From Bacteroidota bacterium (GTDB lineage: Bacteria; Bacteroidota; Ignavibacteria; Ignavibacteriales; Ignavibacteriaceae), in contig JAJRSV010000076.1 of assembly GCA_024278655.1 (NCBI GenBank), forward strand, positions 1 through 6,395: a stretch of 6,395 bases of DNA, read 5' to 3'. This document shows, in pieces, positions 5,521 to 6,395 of the stretch. Made by a program: the position numbers and the translations under genes. Below the pieces are notes generated by a model. That model did no database searches and was not told the origin of the DNA. It worked only from the letters and a program-made list of their open reading frames with translations. The stretch's first letter is position 1. Each line of letters opens with the position of its first letter.

Positions 5521-6395
5521 GTGCATAGATTTTATAATTTGCTCATTGCATTTTCACTGCTGTTTGTATCGTTAACATCTGCGCAGCCGGTAAAAACTTA
5601 TGATGCCGCTCAGATAAAACTCGCATTAAAAAAGCTGAATACGCTTGGCAGCGTTCTATACATTGCCGCTCATCCCGATGACGAAAACACGGCTTTTCTT
5701 TCATACTGCTCATCAGAAAAATTGGTGCGAACGGGTTATCTGTCGATAACACGCGGCGACGGCGGACAAAATTTAATCGGTGAAGAGCAGGGTGATTTAT
5801 TAGGCGTTATCCGCACGCAGGAACTACTGCAGGCACGCAGGATTGACGGCGCCGAACAGTTCTTCACACGTGCCGTAGATTTCGGTTACACGAAATCCGC
5901 CGAAGAAACTTTTAAGTTATGGAACAAACGGGAAATACTTTCGGATGTCGTTTGGGTAATACGAAGATTCCGTCCCGATATAATCGTAACCCGCTTTCCC
6001 GCAACAGGCGAAGGAAGACACGGACAGCATACAGCTTCGGCGATACTTGCACTGGAAGCATTCAAAATTGCGGGAGACTCTACCGCCTTCCCCGAGCAGC
6101 TCAAATATGTAAACGTCTGGCAGCCGAAGAGAATTTACTGGAACGGCTGGACTCCTGCATTCAAACAAATGAAAATCGATGCCGATACGCTTATAAAAAT
6201 TAATCTTGGCAAGTTCAATCCGCTGTTGGGAAAATCATATACAGAAATTGCAGCCGAAAGCAGAAGCATGCATAAAAGTCAGGGCTTCGGGTCTTCGGGC
6301 AGACGGAGCAATTACTTAAATTATTTTTTGTATATGGACGGTGAAAGAGCAAAGAATGATTTGTTTGAAAACATAGATTTTTCATGGCACAGAGT
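5521..6395 (+). CDS. Secreted PIG-L family zinc-dependent deacetylase, N-terminal part (cut by window edge)
   Basis: This is an open reading frame of 291 codons plus two bases that continues past the right edge. It begins with GTG and a Sec signal peptide (MHRFYNLLIAFSLLFVSLTSA, likely cut before Gln22, with no lipobox). The mature part carries PIG-L/LmbE motifs: AAHPDDE at 49-55 with His51 and Asp54 as zinc ligands, TRGDGGQNLIGEEQG at 77-91, RPDIIVTRFP at 151-160, and GEGRHGQHTAS at 163-173, whose His170 is the probable third ligand. Known members remove N-acetyl groups from amino sugars. The substrate here is unknown; export suggests a periplasmic or extracellular glycan. Relatives with this opening are often around 800 residues with extra C-terminal domains, so most of the gene may be missing. 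It is transcribed away from the DUF433 gene. Codons are GC-richer than in the neighbouring island. Confidence 0.9.
   Translation, partial: MHRFYNLLIAFSLLFVSLTSAQPVKTYDAAQIKLALKKLNTLGSVLYIAAHPDDENTAFLSYCSSEKLVRTGYLSITRGDGGQNLIGEEQGDLLGVIRTQELLQARRIDGAEQFFTRAVDFGYTKSAEETFKLWNKREILSDVVWVIRRFRPDIIVTRFPATGEGRHGQHTASAILALEAFKIAGDSTAFPEQLKYVNVWQPKRIYWNGWTPAFKQMKIDADTLIKINLGKFNPLLGKSYTEIAAESRSMHKSQGFGSSGRRSNYLNYFLYMDGERAKNDLFENIDFSWHR

Noticed and set aside
5543..6203. Several open frames overlapping the PIG-L gene on both strands
   Set aside because: The plus-strand frame from 5521 carries a signal peptide and PIG-L zinc motifs. The others are antisense or out of frame and match nothing.

Overview
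The window looks like a chromosomal segment from a Gram-negative, LPS-making member of the Bacteroidota/Ignavibacteriota (FCB) group. I infer this from four things: moderate GC, a short LptC lipoprotein followed by a long OstA-like protein, weak or absent Shine-Dalgarno sequences in front of several genes, and a large secreted PIG-L deacetylase of the kind common in that group. The exact taxon is a guess.

Positions 1-4607, all on the minus strand, form one tight operon for making Kdo and exporting lipopolysaccharide. In transcription order it reads kdsA, an unrecognised 253-residue gene, kdsD, lptC, a long lptA/ostA-like gene, and the start of lptB, which is cut by the window edge. The junctions are a GTGA overlap, a TTGA overlap, a GTGA overlap, a one-base TAATG overlap and a 3-base gap. 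Three genes in a row therefore start on non-ATG codons placed on the stop of the gene before. KdsD and KdsA make the precursors of Kdo, the inner-core sugar of LPS. LptC, the LptA-like protein and LptB carry the finished LPS across the envelope. The Kdo-8-P phosphatase gene kdsC, often found in such clusters, is not in this window.

Positions 4608-5520 are an AT-rich island. It holds a two-gene minus-strand module, a DUF433 antitoxin-like gene followed by a DUF5615 PIN-like toxin-like gene. It also holds a 221-bp divergent intergenic region with candidate promoters on both strands and a small hairpin. The GC is visibly lower than on either side, which suggests separate acquisition.

Positions 5521-6395, on the plus strand, carry the N-terminal 291 codons of a secreted PIG-L family zinc deacetylase. 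It starts on GTG and runs off the right edge.

I see no tRNA, rRNA, CRISPR array or insertion sequence. The most interesting points are the unassigned protein translationally locked into the Kdo/Lpt operon, the chain of non-ATG stop-start overlaps, and the toxin-antitoxin-like island between two conserved chromosomal loci.
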